Notes: generated by a model not told the origin, from the sequence alone. Positions 54,193 to 64,000 are shown, counted from the first letter of the stretch. The stretch is 64,000 bases of DNA from Dongia sedimenti (GCA_030715195.1 JAUYVI010000003.1:586960-650959), one strand, 5' to 3'. Numbers and translations: made by a program.

Positions 54193-54631
54193 GCTTGTCC
54201 ACGAAGGCCTCGAAATCCTTCGCCTCGCGGAAGTTGCGATAGACCGAGGCGAAGCGGACGAAGGCGACCTTGTCGAGGTTGGAGAGCGCGTCCATCACCG
54301 CCTCGCCGATGGCCGAGGTCTGGATCTCGTTCTCCCCCGAGCTTTCCAGCCGCCGCACGATGCCGTTGACCACCCGCTCCAGGCGCTCGGCCTCGACCGG
54401 GCGCTTCCGGAGCGAGATCTGCATCGAGCGCATCAGCTTGTCGCGGTCGAAGGGCTCGCGCTGGCCGTTGCTCTTCACCACCGTGAGCTCGCGCAGCTGC
54501 ACGCGCTCGAAGGTGGTGAAGCGCGCGCCGCAATTGGTGCATTGCCGGCGCCGGCGGATCGCCGCGTTGTCGTCGGTCGGCCGTGAATCCTTGACCTGGG
54601 TATCCTCGTTACCGCAGAACGGACAACGCAT
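54173..54631 (-). CDS. nrdR: Transcriptional repressor NrdR
   Basis: A 152-residue regulator of ribonucleotide reductase genes. The zinc ribbon is [17 protein letters not shown] and [13 protein letters not shown]; the ATP-cone (about 48-140) contains [20 protein letters not shown]. Its location before ribD is a common proteobacterial arrangement. It follows glyA by 26 nt. Confidence 0.97.
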   Translation of the reverse strand: MRCPFCGNEDTQVKDSRPTDDNAAIRRRRQCTNCGARFTTFERVQLRELTVVKSNGQREPFDRDKLMRSMQISLRKRPVEAERLERVVNGIVRRLESSGENEIQTSAIGEAVMDALSNLDKVAFVRFASVYRNFREAKDFEAFVDKLGDGNE

Positions 54632-54657
54632 CGGTTCCCCTTATCCCCGCATTCGCC

Positions 54658-55944
54658 TCAGTTGTAGATCGGGAAGCGCTTGCACAGCGCACTCACTTCC
54701 TTGCGGACTTCCTGCTCGACCGCGCCGTTGTTCTGCGGGTTCGCCGCCAGAGCGTCCAAGACCTTCACGATCATCTCGCCGACCTGTTTGAACTCCGCGG
54801 TGCCGAAGCCGCGCGTGGTCGCGGCCGGCGTGCCGAGGCGGACGCCGGAGGTGATGGTCGGCTTCTCGGTGTCGAACGGAATGCCGTTCTTATTGCAGGT
54901 CATGCCGGCATGCTCGAGGCTCGCCTCGGAGATCTTGCCGTTCAGCTTCTTCGGCCGCAGATCGACCAGCATCAGGTGATTGTCCGTGCCGCCGGTGGTG
55001 ATCGCGAAGCCGCCGTCGACCAGCGTCTTGGCCAGCACTTTCGCGTTGTCGATGACCTGCTGCGAATAGACCTTGAACTCCGGCAGCAGCGCCTCGCCGA
55101 ACGCGACCGCCTTGGCGGCGATCACATGCATCAGCGGGCCGCCCTGGAGGCCCGGGAAGATCGCCGAGTTGATCTTCTTGCCGAGTTCCTCGTCGGTGGA
55201 GAGGATCATGCCGCCGCGCGGACCGCGCAGGGTCTTGTGCGTGGTCGTGGTCGCGACATGGGCGTGCGGGAACGGGCTCGGATGCACGCCCGCGGCGACC
55301 AGGCCGGCGAAATGCGCCATATCGACGAAGAAATACGCACCGACCGCGTCGCAGATCTTGCGGAAGCGCGCGAAGTCCCAGAACCGCGGATAGGCCGAAC
55401 CGCCGGCCAGGATCAGCTTCGGCTTGTGCTCATGGGCGAGGCGCTCGACCTCGTCCATATCGACGGTCAGCGTCTCCGGATTGACCGTATAGGGCACCGG
55501 CTTGAACCACTTGCCCGACTGGTTGGCGGGTGAGCCGTGGGTCAGATGCCCGCCGGCCGCGAGATTGAGGCCCATGAAGGTGTCGCCGGGCTGCAGCAGC
55601 GCCATGAACACGCCCTGGTTCGCCTGCGCGCCGGAATGCGGCTGCACATTGGCGAAGGCGCAGTTGAACAGCTTCTTCGCGCGCTCGATCGCGAGGGCCT
55701 CGGCGACGTCCACATACTCGCAGCCGCCGTAATAGCGCCGGCCGGGATAGCCCTCGGCATATTTGTTGGTCAGCACCGAGCCCTGCGCCTCGAGAACGGC
55801 GCGGGAGACGATGTTCTCCGAGGCAATGAGCTCGATCTGGTCCTGCTGGCGGTGCAGTTCTTCGCCGATCGCCTTGAAGAGATCGGGATCGCGCTCGGCG
55901 AGCGTGGTGGTGAAAAATCCGGGCATCGGCTTGTAGGCATTCAT
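54658..55944 (-). CDS. glyA: Serine hydroxymethyltransferase
   Basis: A 428-residue PLP enzyme interconverting serine and glycine with tetrahydrofolate. [35 protein letters not shown], and [15 protein letters not shown] (PLP lysine) are present, plus the C-terminal [18 protein letters not shown] 55944 after GAGGGA gives the typical start. It is the head of the glyA-nrdR-rib-nusB-thiL run. Confidence 0.97.
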   Translation of the reverse strand: MNAYKPMPGFFTTTLAERDPDLFKAIGEELHRQQDQIELIASENIVSRAVLEAQGSVLTNKYAEGYPGRRYYGGCEYVDVAEALAIERAKKLFNCAFANVQPHSGAQANQGVFMALLQPGDTFMGLNLAAGGHLTHGSPANQSGKWFKPVPYTVNPETLTVDMDEVERLAHEHKPKLILAGGSAYPRFWDFARFRKICDAVGAYFFVDMAHFAGLVAAGVHPSPFPHAHVATTTTHKTLRGPRGGMILSTDEELGKKINSAIFPGLQGGPLMHVIAAKAVAFGEALLPEFKVYSQQVIDNAKVLAKTLVDGGFAITTGGTDNHLMLVDLRPKKLNGKISEASLEHAGMTCNKNGIPFDTEKPTITSGVRLGTPAATTRGFGTAEFKQVGEMIVKVLDALAANPQNNGAVEQEVRKEVSALCKRFPIYN

Positions 55945-55985
55945 CGTCTGGCTATCCCTCGTATGCGCGACGGGCGCACTGCCCG

Positions 55986-56426
55986 TCACCCCAGTTTCGC
56001 GACACGGTTTTGGTGGCGCCCACCTTCGAAATCTGTCTCCAAAAACACCCGCAAACAGTCTTTTGCGACATCGAGCCCGATGATCCTGGCGCCCAGGCAG
56101 AGCACGTTGGCGTTGTTGTGCAGGCGGGTCAGCCGCGCCGTGGTCGCGTCATGAACGACGCCGGCGCGGATGTGGCGATGCCGGTTGGCGGCGATCGAGA
56201 TTCCGATCCCGGTGCCGCAGACCAGCACCCCGCGCTTCGCCTTGTCCTCGGCCAGGGTGCTGGCGAGCTTTCCGGCGAAGTCCGGGTAATCGACCGAGGC
56301 GGGTCCGTCGGTGCCGAGGTCCAATGGCGAAAAGCCGAGCTCCTCCAGGGTGCCTTTCAAGGCCTCCTTGAGCTCGAAACCAGCGTGGTCGCTGGCAATC
56401 GCGATGGTTTCCCGGTTACCCGTCAT
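55986..56426 (-). CDS. rpiB: Ribose-5-phosphate isomerase B
   Basis: A 146-residue RpiB/LacAB-type isomerase. [30 protein letters not shown] (with the catalytic Cys), and [15 protein letters not shown] identify it. ATG 56426 is chosen; a longer frame upstream adds non-conserved sequence. The gap to glyA is 41 nt. Confidence 0.95.
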   Translation of the reverse strand: MTGNRETIAIASDHAGFELKEALKGTLEELGFSPLDLGTDGPASVDYPDFAGKLASTLAEDKAKRGVLVCGTGIGISIAANRHRHIRAGVVHDATTARLTRLHNNANVLCLGARIIGLDVAKDCLRVFLETDFEGGRHQNRVAKLG

Positions 56427-56607
56427 CTCCGCCCGGCCGCCTTGGGTTTCGGGGCCTGGGGCTGCCCCGTTCGCCCCGGATCTGGAGGGCCAGACCCGGA
56501 AGGCGCATACCATATCTCCGGGGCCGGGCCGTCGCCAACCACAATCTAGGGGGTGGCCGTTGGTACCCCGGTGGATCAGGGCCTGATCTTAACCGGCCGG
56601 AATTGCG

Positions 56608-57750
56608 TCATTCCGGCGCCTCGGTATAGGTGCCGTCCTTCCAGACGTACCAGGTGAAGTTCTGCTGAACGAGGTCGCCCTTGGCGTCCCAGGCCAGCGT
56701 GCCCATGACGGTCGGCACCTGGTTGTTCCGCAGCCATTCGCCGAGCTTGCGGCCGTCCGTCGAGCCGGTGGCGGAGGCAGCCGCCGCGAAGGCCTGGACC
56801 GCCGCGTAGGCGTTCAACGTGTAGCCCTCGGGCTCATAGTGATCGCGGCGGAAGCGGGCCACAGCCTCTTCAGCCGAAGGCCGCCCGATAAGCGAAGGCG
56901 CATCCGAGAAGCGCAGCCCTTCCCCGGCGGGGCCGGCCAGGCTCCAGAACTCGCCGGTGTTCATTGCATCGACCGAGACGAACTCGGCCTTCAGCCCTTG
57001 GGTGCGCGCCTGTCGCATCAGTGGCGCAACCTCGTCATGATAGGCACCGACATAGACGACATCGATTCCGGCCGCCTGCAGCTTGCCGATCACGGACTGA
57101 AAATCCTTGCTCCTCCCCGGGAAGCTGGCGCGGAGCGCGGGAGAAAGGCCGGCCCCCGTCGCCACGCTTGCGGTCCGGTCGGCAACGCCGCGGCCGTACG
57201 CGGATCCGTCATCCAGCACCGCGAGCTTGCGCCCGGCATAGGCCTTCGCCAGCCACCGTCCGGCGAAGACACCCTGTTGATCGTCCCGGTTGCCGACACG
57301 CATCACGGTCTTGATGCCCTTGGCGGCCGCATCGTCGGTCAGGGCCGGATTGGTCGATGACGGCGTGATCTGCAAGACGCCCGCCTCCGCATAGACCGCG
57401 GACGCGGGGATGGAAGAGCCGGAGCAGAAATGCCCGTCCACGAAGACAGCGCCCTGGTTGACCAGCGCGTTGGCGGCGCGGACCGCCTTGGCGGGGTCAC
57501 ATTGGTCGTCCCCGATCGCCAGCCGCAGGGTCTTGCCGAGCACCCCGCCTTTGGCGTTGATGTCCTTGACCGCCATTTCGGCGCCCCTGCGCTCCTGCTC
57601 ACCGAAGACGGCCAGATCGCCGGTCATCGGACCAGCAACCCCGATGACGATCTCGTTCGGATTGATCGGTGTTTTCTGAGCCGCACAAGCGGCCAGCATC
57701 GCGGCCGTCGCAAGGGTTGCGACGGCGAACGTCCGTGTCCTGGTGAGCAT
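56608..57750 (-). CDS. Branched-chain amino acid-type substrate-binding lipoprotein
   Basis: A 380-residue periplasmic binding protein of the LivJ/LivK type, made a lipoprotein by the lipobox LAAC (about residue 22). IVIGVAGPMTGDLAVFGEQ, DDQCDPAKAVRAAN, GHFCSGSSIPASAVYAE, and VLQITPSSTNPALTD match its neighbour at 57889 almost position by position. ATG 57750 follows GGGGA; ATG 57762 is also possible. It is the outermost gene of the liv cluster, behind a terminator, so it may be expressed separately. Confidence 0.92.
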   Translation of the reverse strand: MLTRTRTFAVATLATAAMLAACAAQKTPINPNEIVIGVAGPMTGDLAVFGEQERRGAEMAVKDINAKGGVLGKTLRLAIGDDQCDPAKAVRAANALVNQGAVFVDGHFCSGSSIPASAVYAEAGVLQITPSSTNPALTDDAAAKGIKTVMRVGNRDDQQGVFAGRWLAKAYAGRKLAVLDDGSAYGRGVADRTASVATGAGLSPALRASFPGRSKDFQSVIGKLQAAGIDVVYVGAYHDEVAPLMRQARTQGLKAEFVSVDAMNTGEFWSLAGPAGEGLRFSDAPSLIGRPSAEEAVARFRRDHYEPEGYTLNAYAAVQAFAAAASATGSTDGRKLGEWLRNNQVPTVMGTLAWDAKGDLVQQNFTWYVWKDGTYTEAPE

Positions 57751-57828
57751 GCGAGTCCCCATTGTTTCTCGGCCGATACTAGACAGCCGCGGGTTGCATC
57801 TCAATGACACGGACGAAGGAATCGCTCG

Positions 57829-57864
57829 CAAAAGAAAAAGGCCCGGGCTTGCACCCGGGCCTTT
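57829..57864 (-). terminator. Intrinsic terminator after the second liv binding-protein gene
   Basis: An 11-bp perfect stem, AAAGGCCCGGG (57837-57847) with CCCGGGCCTTT (57854-57864), and a 6-nt loop. On the minus strand it is followed by a T-rich run (complement of AAAAGAAAAA), so it stops leftward transcripts. Confidence 0.9.
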
Positions 57865-57888
57865 CCGTCAGTCCTCGAAGGGCGCTGC

Positions 57889-59022
57889 TTAGTTCAGCGG
57901 CTCCTGGGTGGCCTTGCCGTCATGATAGACGTACCAGGCGTAGTTCACCTTGGTCAGGTCGCCCTTGGCATCCCACTTCAGTTCGCCGATCGCGGTGTTG
58001 AACGGATGGCTGCGGAGAGTCGCGGCAACCTTCTCGCTGTCGGTGGTCTTCGCCTCGTTGGCCGCGGCAGCCCAAGCCTGGATCGCCGCATAGCTGTTGA
58101 GGGTGTAGCCTTCCGGCTCGTACTTCGCGGCGCGGAACTTCTCGACCACCGCCTTGGCGGAATCGAGGTTCACCGCCGAAGCGCCGTCGCTGTAGCGCAG
58201 GCCTTCGCCGGCCGGACCGGAGATCGACCAGAACTCCGCGGTGTTCAGAGCGTCGGCGGAGATGAAGTCCGCCTTCAGGCCCTGCTCACGCGCCTGACGC
58301 ACCATCAGGCCCACGTCGTTGTGGTAGCCGCCGATGTAGACGGCGTCGATCTTCGCTTCCTTCATCTTGGAGATGAGGGCCGAGAAGTCCTTTTCCTTCT
58401 GGGTATAGGTCTCGCGCAGCGCGGTCTTCTGGCCGGCCGCGTTGAAGTTCTTCTCGGTCTCGATGGCGAGACCCTGACCATAGGCCGACTTGTCGTCGAG
58501 GATGGCGACGTTCTTGCCGGCATAGGTCTTGGCCAGCCACGGACCGGCGAACACGCCCTGGGCATCGTCACGGCCGCAGGTGCGCATCACGGTCATGACG
58601 CCCTTCTTCGCCGGATCCTCGGTGAAGGCCGGATTGGTCGAAGCCGGAGTGATCTGCAGCACGCCTTCCTCGATGTAGACGGCCGAGGCCGGGATCGAAG
58701 AGCCGGAGCAGAAGTGGCCGGCCACGAACACCGCACCCTTCTTCACCAGATCGTTGGCGACCTGCACCGCCTGCTTCGGATCGCACTGGTCGTCGCCGAC
58801 TTCCAGCTTCAGCTTCTCGCCGTTGACGCCGCCGGCGGCGTTGATGTCTTCCACCGCCATCTCGGAGCCGCGACGCAGCTGCTCGCCGAACGCGGCGAGA
58901 TCGCCGGTCATCGGACCCGCGACGGCGATCGTGATGTCCGCCTGGGCCGAAGGGCCGAAGGCAAACGCGCCGACAGCCAAGGCCGCGGCCATGGCCGTCG
59001 TGGTAATGAGCTTCTTGTACAT
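57889..59022 (-). CDS. Branched-chain amino acid-type substrate-binding protein
   Basis: A 377-residue periplasmic binding protein. The signal peptide (MYKKLITTTAMAAALAVGAF) is cleaved near SAQAD. Mature sequence ITIAVAGPMTGDLAAFGEQ, ILDDKSAYGQGL, IYIGGYHNDVGLMVRQ is the LivK/Leu-Ile-Val group. ATG 59022 follows GGGAAGAGG. Close paralogue of the lipoprotein next to it. It probably feeds LivHMGF. Confidence 0.94.
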   Translation of the reverse strand: MYKKLITTTAMAAALAVGAFAFGPSAQADITIAVAGPMTGDLAAFGEQLRRGSEMAVEDINAAGGVNGEKLKLEVGDDQCDPKQAVQVANDLVKKGAVFVAGHFCSGSSIPASAVYIEEGVLQITPASTNPAFTEDPAKKGVMTVMRTCGRDDAQGVFAGPWLAKTYAGKNVAILDDKSAYGQGLAIETEKNFNAAGQKTALRETYTQKEKDFSALISKMKEAKIDAVYIGGYHNDVGLMVRQAREQGLKADFISADALNTAEFWSISGPAGEGLRYSDGASAVNLDSAKAVVEKFRAAKYEPEGYTLNSYAAIQAWAAAANEAKTTDSEKVAATLRSHPFNTAIGELKWDAKGDLTKVNYAWYVYHDGKATQEPLN

Positions 59023-59164
59023 TATAGGCCTCTTCCCGTTCGTTTATGCCCGATCGACTTCCGCAATCGAGCTTGATTTCAGTCTTGCGCACCAAGCCTC
59101 GCGGGGTCAACCCGCTTCCCACCGCCGGTTGCGCCAGCCGGCGGCGATATCCATCACCCTTGCG

Positions 59165-59515
59165 TTACGCTCCGGCGCCGCCGCCCGCCCGCTCCCGCCA
59201 CGAGAGCAGGCCGCTACGCTCATACAACCAAGGGTACTGCTGAACCATCTTGCGGGCAAGCGTCACGCGGTGCGCGAACAGCGCGATCACGATGATGATC
59301 GCCGCGTCGAGGAGGTAATGGCTGAGCGACAGCCAATCCCCGCCGAACAAGGCGCAATCGATGAAATGATTGCCCAGCGCGAGCAACAGGCCATAGCCGA
59401 TGTTCTGCCAGGCCGGGCGCCAGGTCTCGGCGATCGCCTGGCCCATCAGGAACGCCGCGAAGCCGAACATCACGAGGCTGACGCCGAGAATCTCGCCGAA
59501 ATTGAACTCGCTCAT
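59165..59515 (-). CDS. Small membrane protein of the liv cluster (DUF6867-like)
   Basis: A 116-residue protein with about three hydrophobic segments (roughly 8-28, 36-50 and 65-84) and a polar C-terminus with QQYPWLYERSGLLSW. Its place between livF and the binding-protein gene is typical of Rhodospirillales liv clusters, where such a gene is labelled DUF6867 (from memory). An accessory role in the transporter is inferred only from position. Confidence 0.75.
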   Translation of the reverse strand: MSEFNFGEILGVSLVMFGFAAFLMGQAIAETWRPAWQNIGYGLLLALGNHFIDCALFGGDWLSLSHYLLDAAIIIVIALFAHRVTLARKMVQQYPWLYERSGLLSWRERAGGGAGA

Positions 59516-59533
59516 GACCTTCCCCTCACGCCT

Positions 59534-60262
59534 TCAATGATGCCCGCCCTCGAGATAGGCGGCGCGCACTTCGGCATTGCTGAGCAATTCCCGCCCGGTT
59601 CCGGACAGCGTGATCGTGCCGTTGACCATGACATAGCCGCGATGCGCGAGGCGCAGCGCGTGGTTCGCGTTCTGCTCGACCAGGAAGACGGTGACGCCCT
59701 GCTGCTCGTTGATCTCCTTGATGATGCCGAAGATCTGCTTGACGATCAGCGGCGCCAGACCGAGCGACGGCTCATCGAGCAGCAGCAGGCGCGGACGGCT
59801 CATCAACGCCCGGCCGATCGCGAGCATCTGCTGTTCGCCGCCGGAGAGCGTGCCGCCGCGCTGGCTGCGGCGCTTGTCCAGGATCGGGAACATCGTCATC
59901 ACGCGGGCGAGATCTTCCTCGAACACCTTCGGATCGGCGGTCAGCGCGCCCATCTTCAGATTCTCCAGCACCGTCATCCGCGGGAAGATGCGGCGGCCTT
60001 CCGGCGACTGGGCGATTCCGAGGCGCATGATCTCGTTGGTCGGCAGGCGCGAGACATCCCGTCCTTCGAACACGATCGAGCCTTCGCGCGCGCGCGGCGA
60101 GCCGCAGATCGTCATCAGCAGCGTCGACTTGCCGGCGCCGTTCGCGCCGATCAAGGTCACGATCTCGCCCCGATTGACGGTCACGTCGACGCCCTTCAGG
60201 GCCTCGATATGGCCGTAGAACGTATGGATCCCGGAAACCTGGAGAAGAGTCTCGCCGCTCAT
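59534..60262 (-). CDS. livF: High-affinity branched-chain amino acid ABC transporter ATPase LivF
   Basis: A 242-residue ABC ATPase. Walker A GANGAGKST (about 36-44), signature LSGGEQQMLAIGRAL and Walker B RLLLLDEPSLGL, then the switch His in LVEQNANHAL. The length and signature fit LivF, the second ATPase of the pair. It overlaps the livG stop by four bases (ATGA). Confidence 0.95.
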   Translation of the reverse strand: MSGETLLQVSGIHTFYGHIEALKGVDVTVNRGEIVTLIGANGAGKSTLLMTICGSPRAREGSIVFEGRDVSRLPTNEIMRLGIAQSPEGRRIFPRMTVLENLKMGALTADPKVFEEDLARVMTMFPILDKRRSQRGGTLSGGEQQMLAIGRALMSRPRLLLLDEPSLGLAPLIVKQIFGIIKEINEQQGVTVFLVEQNANHALRLAHRGYVMVNGTITLSGTGRELLSNAEVRAAYLEGGHH

Positions 60263-61101
60263 CGGTCGTCTTTTTCCTCTTCGCCGAGATAGGCGCGGAT
60301 CACGGCCGGGTCGCGCTGGATCTCCGTCGGCGTCCCGTCGGCGATCTTGCGGCCGTAATCGAGCACGACGATATGGTCGGAAATCCCCATGACCACGCTC
60401 ATGTCATGCTCGATCAGCAGGATGCCGATGCCGATCTGGTCGCGGATCTCGAGCAGCAGGTGGTTGAGCTCGGCCGATTCCCGCGGGTTCAACCCGGCCG
60501 CCGGCTCGTCGAGGCAGAGCAGCACCGGGTCGGTGCACATCGCGCGCGCGATCTCCAGCCGGCGCTGGGCACCGTAGGGCAGGCTCCCGGCGGGGTCGTC
60601 GGCCAGGTTCACCATGCCGAGGCGCTCCAGCCATCGCACCGCCTTCTCCTTGGCCTCGGCTTCGGCCCGGCGATAACCGGGCATGCCGATCAGGCCGAGA
60701 AAGGTGAAGCCGGAGGCGCGCATCAGCTTGTTGTGCTGGGCCACCATCAGGTTCTCGAGCGCTGACATGCCGGGAAACAGCCGGATGTTCTGGAAGGTGC
60801 GGGCCACCCGCGCCTTCTGCCCGATCAGATAGCCGTCCATCTGCTCCAGCAGCAGCGGCGGGCCATCGTCGCGGTGCAGGCTGAGCCGGCCGGTGGTCGG
60901 CTTGTAGAAGCCGGTGATGCAGTTGAACAGCGTGGTCTTGCCGGCGCCGTTCGGACCGATCACGCCGGTGATCTGCCGGCGCTTAGCTTCGAACGTGACC
61001 TCCTCGACGGCCACCAGGCCGCCGAAGCGCATGGTCAGATGCTCGACGGTCAGCAACGTGTCGTCGGGCAACGCGACGGACGTGGCGGCGGCGGCGCTCA
61101 T
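60259..61101 (-). CDS. livG: High-affinity branched-chain amino acid ABC transporter ATPase LivG
   Basis: A 280-residue ABC ATPase. Walker [10 protein letters not shown], the LivG-type unusual signature [15 protein letters not shown] in place of LSGGQ, Walker [14 protein letters not shown], and switch [12 protein letters not shown]. The extra Ser/Ala-rich N-terminus is short. ATG 61101 overlaps the livM stop (ATGA); the longer frame upstream is shadow. Confidence 0.95.
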   Translation of the reverse strand: MSAAAATSVALPDDTLLTVEHLTMRFGGLVAVEEVTFEAKRRQITGVIGPNGAGKTTLFNCITGFYKPTTGRLSLHRDDGPPLLLEQMDGYLIGQKARVARTFQNIRLFPGMSALENLMVAQHNKLMRASGFTFLGLIGMPGYRRAEAEAKEKAVRWLERLGMVNLADDPAGSLPYGAQRRLEIARAMCTDPVLLCLDEPAAGLNPRESAELNHLLLEIRDQIGIGILLIEHDMSVVMGISDHIVVLDYGRKIADGTPTEIQRDPAVIRAYLGEEEKDDR

Positions 61102-62630
61102 CGGGAATACCCGCGCTTCTTGAGCTGGATCGTCGGCTCGCGATGGGCGAGCAGGCCGCGCGGGCGCAGCAGCATGATCAGCACCATGCACATGCCGTAG
61201 AACAGCATGCGATAGAGCGAAAGCTCGCGCATCACTTCGGGCAGGCCGATCAGCAGGATCGCCGCCAGCGCGACGCCGACCTGGCTGCCCATGCCGCCCA
61301 GCACGACGATTGCCAGGATCTGCGCCGATTCGATGAAGACGAAGCTCTCCGGGCTGACGAAACCCTGGCGACTGGCGAAGAAGGAACCGGCGAAGCCGGC
61401 GAACATCGCGCCGATGGCGAAGGCCGTGAGCTTGGTGTTGGTCGGATTGATGCCGAGCGCGCGGCAGGCGGTCTCGTCCTCGCGCAAGGCTTCCCAGGCG
61501 CGGCCGATCGGTAGGCGCCGCAGCCGGATGGTGACGAAGTTGGTGATCAGCGCCAGCACCAGGATCACGTAATAGAGAAAGAAAACGCGATGGGAAGTGC
61601 TGAAATCGAGCCCGAAAAAGCTCGCGAACGTATCCTCTCCGGGCGGCGCCTTGCGCTCGAACGGCAGGCCGAAGAAGTCGATCTTCGGGATGCTGCCGAT
61701 TCCGTTCGGGCCGCCGGTGAAATCCTGCCAGTTGATCAGCACGATGCGGATCATCTCGCCGAAGCCCAGGGTGACGATCGCCAGATAGTCGCCGCGCAGC
61801 CGCAGCACCGGGAAGCCGAGCATAACGCCGAAGCTCGCCGCCAGGATGCCGGCCAGCGGCAGGCACTCCCAGAAGTTCAGGCCGAGCTCGGTCGACAGCT
61901 TCGCATAGGTGTAGGCGCCGACCGCGTAGAAGGCGACGTAACCGAGGTCGAGCAACCCGGCCAAGCCGACGACAATGTTGAGCCCCCAGCCCAGCATTAC
62001 GTAGGTGAGAATGAGGACCAGGGTCTCGACCACCTGCCGGGTCGCTCCCGACCATGGGGAGAATGGCATGAAGACCGGGATCACCACCGCGACGCCGACC
62101 AGCATCGGACCGAGGATGCCGGACATCCGCCGCGCCCAGCTGGCGCTGCGCTGCTCCTTCGCCTCGCGCTGATCGATGGTGAGGCCGCCATGGCGCCGCG
62201 TCCGGGTGCCGTGATACGCGGCGCCGAAGATGTAGATTCCGCCGAGCCCGAAGATGATGTTCACCATCGGCTCGTCGAAGGGATGCGGGAACGTGTCATA
62301 GGCCAGGCTGCCGGCCAGGCCGAACGTGCCGACGCCGAACAGATAGACGAAGGAGACGATGCCGCCGATCAGCGCCGGCAGGTGCAGGCCCTGCCGGTCG
62401 AGCGCGATCAGATAGCGGCCGCAGGGCACCAGGATGCAGGCCCAGAACACGTCTGCGAAGCGGGTGGTGAAGCTCAGCGGCTGGCCTTGCGAAGCCTGGG
62501 TCTGCAAGCCGACCATGTAGACCGAGAGCAGGAAGACCAGGACGGCCGTGACCGAGGCTTCCTTGAACGCCTCGACATAGATGTTCGGCTTCTTCGCGGG
62601 CAGCGCGGTTCTCATGACGGCGTCAGTCAT
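61098..62630 (-). CDS. livM: Branched-chain amino acid ABC transporter permease LivM
   Basis: A 510-residue permease, much longer than the core LivM (about 300-350), because an N-terminal extension (about 1-170) carries extra membrane helices and a cytoplasmic basic loop ([20 protein letters not shown]). The core has [19 protein letters not shown] and the EAA-like [20 protein letters not shown] contacting the ATPases. It starts 3 nt after the livH stop. Confidence 0.95.
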   Translation of the reverse strand: MTDAVMRTALPAKKPNIYVEAFKEASVTAVLVFLLSVYMVGLQTQASQGQPLSFTTRFADVFWACILVPCGRYLIALDRQGLHLPALIGGIVSFVYLFGVGTFGLAGSLAYDTFPHPFDEPMVNIIFGLGGIYIFGAAYHGTRTRRHGGLTIDQREAKEQRSASWARRMSGILGPMLVGVAVVIPVFMPFSPWSGATRQVVETLVLILTYVMLGWGLNIVVGLAGLLDLGYVAFYAVGAYTYAKLSTELGLNFWECLPLAGILAASFGVMLGFPVLRLRGDYLAIVTLGFGEMIRIVLINWQDFTGGPNGIGSIPKIDFFGLPFERKAPPGEDTFASFFGLDFSTSHRVFFLYYVILVLALITNFVTIRLRRLPIGRAWEALREDETACRALGINPTNTKLTAFAIGAMFAGFAGSFFASRQGFVSPESFVFIESAQILAIVVLGGMGSQVGVALAAILLIGLPEVMRELSLYRMLFYGMCMVLIMLLRPRGLLAHREPTIQLKKRGYSR

Positions 62631-62633
62631 GCC

Positions 62634-63566
62634 CTACACCTTCTCGACTTCCGGCCGGCCGAGCAGGCCGGTCGGACGGAAAATCAGCACCAGGACCAGG
62701 ATCGAGAACGCAGCGACATCCTTGTATTCGGCGCTGAAGTAAGCCGACCAGAAGGCCTCGATCAGCCCGATCAGGATCCCCCCGAGCATCGCGCCCGGCA
62801 GCGAGCCGATGCCGCCCAGCACCGCCGCCGTGAACGCCTTGATGCCGGCCACGAAGCCCATGAAGAAGTCGTTGTTGCCGTAGTAGAGCGTGACCATCAT
62901 GCCGGCCACGGCCGCCAGGGCCGCGCCGAGCACGAAGGTCAGCGAGATGGTGCGGTCGACGTTTACGCCGAGCAGCGAAGCCATCTTCATGTCCTGCTCG
63001 CAGGCGCGCTGCTGCCGGCCCAGCGAGGTGTTGCCGATCGCCATGGCGAAGGCGCCCATCAGGATGATGGTGATCATCACGATCACGATCTGCATGTAGC
63101 CGAGCTGGACGACGAAGGAATTGTCCGCGCCGCCGCCCATCAGCTGAAAGCCGCCGCGAATGAGCGGCTCGACCGGCTTCGGCCGCGGCCCCTGCACCAG
63201 CTGCACGTAGTTCTCGAGCAGGACCGACATGCCGATCGCCGAGATCAGCGGCGCCAGCCGGCTGGAGCCGCGCAACGGCCGATAGGCGATGCGCTCGACC
63301 GTCCAGCCGTAGGCGGCGGTGAGGACCACGGAGACGATCAGCATCAACAGCAGAATGGCCGGCACCCAGCTGATCCCGAGCGCGCCGCAGATCAGCAGCA
63401 TGATCATCGCCTGGAAGGCGCCGATCATATAAACGTCGCCATGGGCGAAATTCACCATGCCGATGATGCCGTAGACCATGGTGTAGCCGATCGCGATCAG
63501 CCCGTAGACCGAGCCGAGCGTCAGGCCGTTGATCAACTGCTGGAGAAAATACGGAAACCAATCCAT
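62634..63566 (-). CDS. livH: Branched-chain amino acid ABC transporter permease LivH
   Basis: A 310-residue permease with about eight helices. LINGLTLGSVYGLIAIGYTMVYGIIGMVNFAHGDVYM is the diagnostic N-terminus; the EAA-like loop is RACEQDMKMASLLGVNVDRTI and the end ILVLIFRPTGLLG. It heads the livH-M-G-F operon; the 296 nt upstream to the next gene hold its promoter. Confidence 0.96.
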   Translation of the reverse strand: MDWFPYFLQQLINGLTLGSVYGLIAIGYTMVYGIIGMVNFAHGDVYMIGAFQAMIMLLICGALGISWVPAILLLMLIVSVVLTAAYGWTVERIAYRPLRGSSRLAPLISAIGMSVLLENYVQLVQGPRPKPVEPLIRGGFQLMGGGADNSFVVQLGYMQIVIVMITIILMGAFAMAIGNTSLGRQQRACEQDMKMASLLGVNVDRTISLTFVLGAALAAVAGMMVTLYYGNNDFFMGFVAGIKAFTAAVLGGIGSLPGAMLGGILIGLIEAFWSAYFSAEYKDVAAFSILVLVLIFRPTGLLGRPEVEKV

Positions 63567-63862
63567 GAACGGTGCCTGACCGTATTATTCCGAGGAAAGT
63601 CGGATCGGCGTCGCCGAGACGGACTGGCTCGCCGGCGCCTGCGGATGGCCGCGCGCTTCACTGCCCGTGTTCCAGATCTGAACGATTGTCTTTCCCGGCT
63701 CCGAAGGAACCAGGCTCCACTGCACGACGCTCAGCATTCCCCGCTCTCGACCTTCGCTGGCCGGCCGATGGTTCGGCCCGGACCGCGCTGTCGTTATGGG
63801 CCGGAACCTAGCGCAACCCCCTTGAAGGAACAAGAGATATCACGCCGCTGGGTCTGCGTTCC
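63567..63862. other. Upstream region of the liv operon, no convincing gene
   Basis: Positions between livH and the gene cut by the window edge. A 50-codon frame (start ATG 63737, minus strand) exists but has no family resemblance and poor evidence. It presumably holds the liv promoter and any operator. No repeat or RNA is seen. Confidence 0.45.
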
Positions 63863-64000
63863 TCACTCGTTCCCGGAATTGGTCCCGCGCTTGGCGAGCA
63901 TGTATTCCAGCTTGCGCACGACCAGCCGGGTCAGTTCCTTGTCACCGAAGCCCGGCGCGCCGACCATCGATACTTCGGTCAAGGTGACCGGGTCCATGGC
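63863..64000 (-). CDS. Hypothetical protein, 3' part
   Basis: The last 45 codons of a gene entering from the right edge, ending TGA at 63863-63865. The readable end contains MVGAPGFGDKELTRLVVRKLEYMLAKRG and a short polar tail. An ATG near 63997 could be internal or the start. No motif is recognised. Confidence 0.5.
   Translation of the reverse strand, partial: AMDPVTLTEVSMVGAPGFGDKELTRLVVRKLEYMLAKRGTNSGNE

Noticed and set aside
63585-63737. A 50-codon frame upstream of livH
   Set aside because: Only a weak ribosome binding site, no domain, and located where the operon promoter is expected; not listed as a gene.

Overview
The window is one contiguous stretch of a GC-rich, tightly packed bacterial chromosome. 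Several features point to an alphaproteobacterium, most likely of Rhodospirillales type; the placement is inference. These are the DUF177-rpmF-plsX-fabH-ihfA-merR block beside a CBP3-type cytochrome bc1 chaperone and bamE, the nrdR-ribD-ribE-ribBX-ribH-nusB-thiL block behind glyA and rpiB, a GAAC-N7-GAAC SOS box between ssb and uvrA, a K+-independent type H+-pyrophosphatase, and single-domain PAS proteins.

Layout. 1-7.6 kb: alpha/beta hydrolase, two small PAS proteins, a flavin monooxygenase, rsgA and a membrane PAS-PAS-HD-GYP phosphodiesterase. 7.6-14.4 kb: an accessory stretch with three of the window's four PEP-CTERM-like secreted proteins, a GFA-family protein, a glycerophosphodiester phosphodiesterase, two GNAT acetyltransferases, and several duplicated gene fragments. 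14.4-17.4 kb: a visibly less GC-rich island of unrecognised membrane proteins, with two small genes of 37 and 59 residues. 17.4-28.6 kb: ssb/uvrA, a fourth PEP-CTERM-like protein, methyltransferase, GST, PilZ, trmFO, upp with a lipoprotein, and a BaiN-type flavoprotein. 28.6-29.0 kb: a GIY-YIG nuclease gene framed by perfect 35-bp inverted repeats. 29.1-36.0 kb: hydroxyproline epimerase, mscL, pseC-pseB, parE and a FecR-domain protein. 36.6-42 kb: tRNA-Pro and the lipid/ribosome/IHF block. 42-49.4 kb: hppA, a second GFA protein, LysE exporter, acyl-CoA synthetase, methyltransferase, FliL-like protein and a HAD hydrolase. 49.4-56.4 kb: thiamine, riboflavin, nrdR, glyA and rpiB. 56.6-63.6 kb: a complete branched-chain amino-acid-type ABC transporter (livH-M-G-F, a small membrane protein and two tandem substrate-binding proteins).

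How genes work together. The rib block makes riboflavin, except that the GTP cyclohydrolase II half of RibB is degenerate, so GTP entry must be supplied elsewhere. DUF177-rpmF-plsX-fabH couples ribosome supply to phospholipid and fatty-acid initiation. PseB and PseC do the first two sugar steps of pseudaminic acid synthesis; the later enzymes are not here. The liv genes form one leftward operon with 4-nt stop/start overlaps, and a strong terminator separates the two binding-protein genes.

The most interesting structures are the GIY-YIG cassette with inverted palindromic ends (28640-29032); the decayed GNAT/GFA duplications at 11.1-14.4 kb, including one that supplies the last codons and stop of a neighbouring gene and a GNAT that lost its stop and reads into a PEP-CTERM gene; the shared ATTPIP motif of four scattered PEP-CTERM-like proteins; and the small-gene island upstream of ssb.
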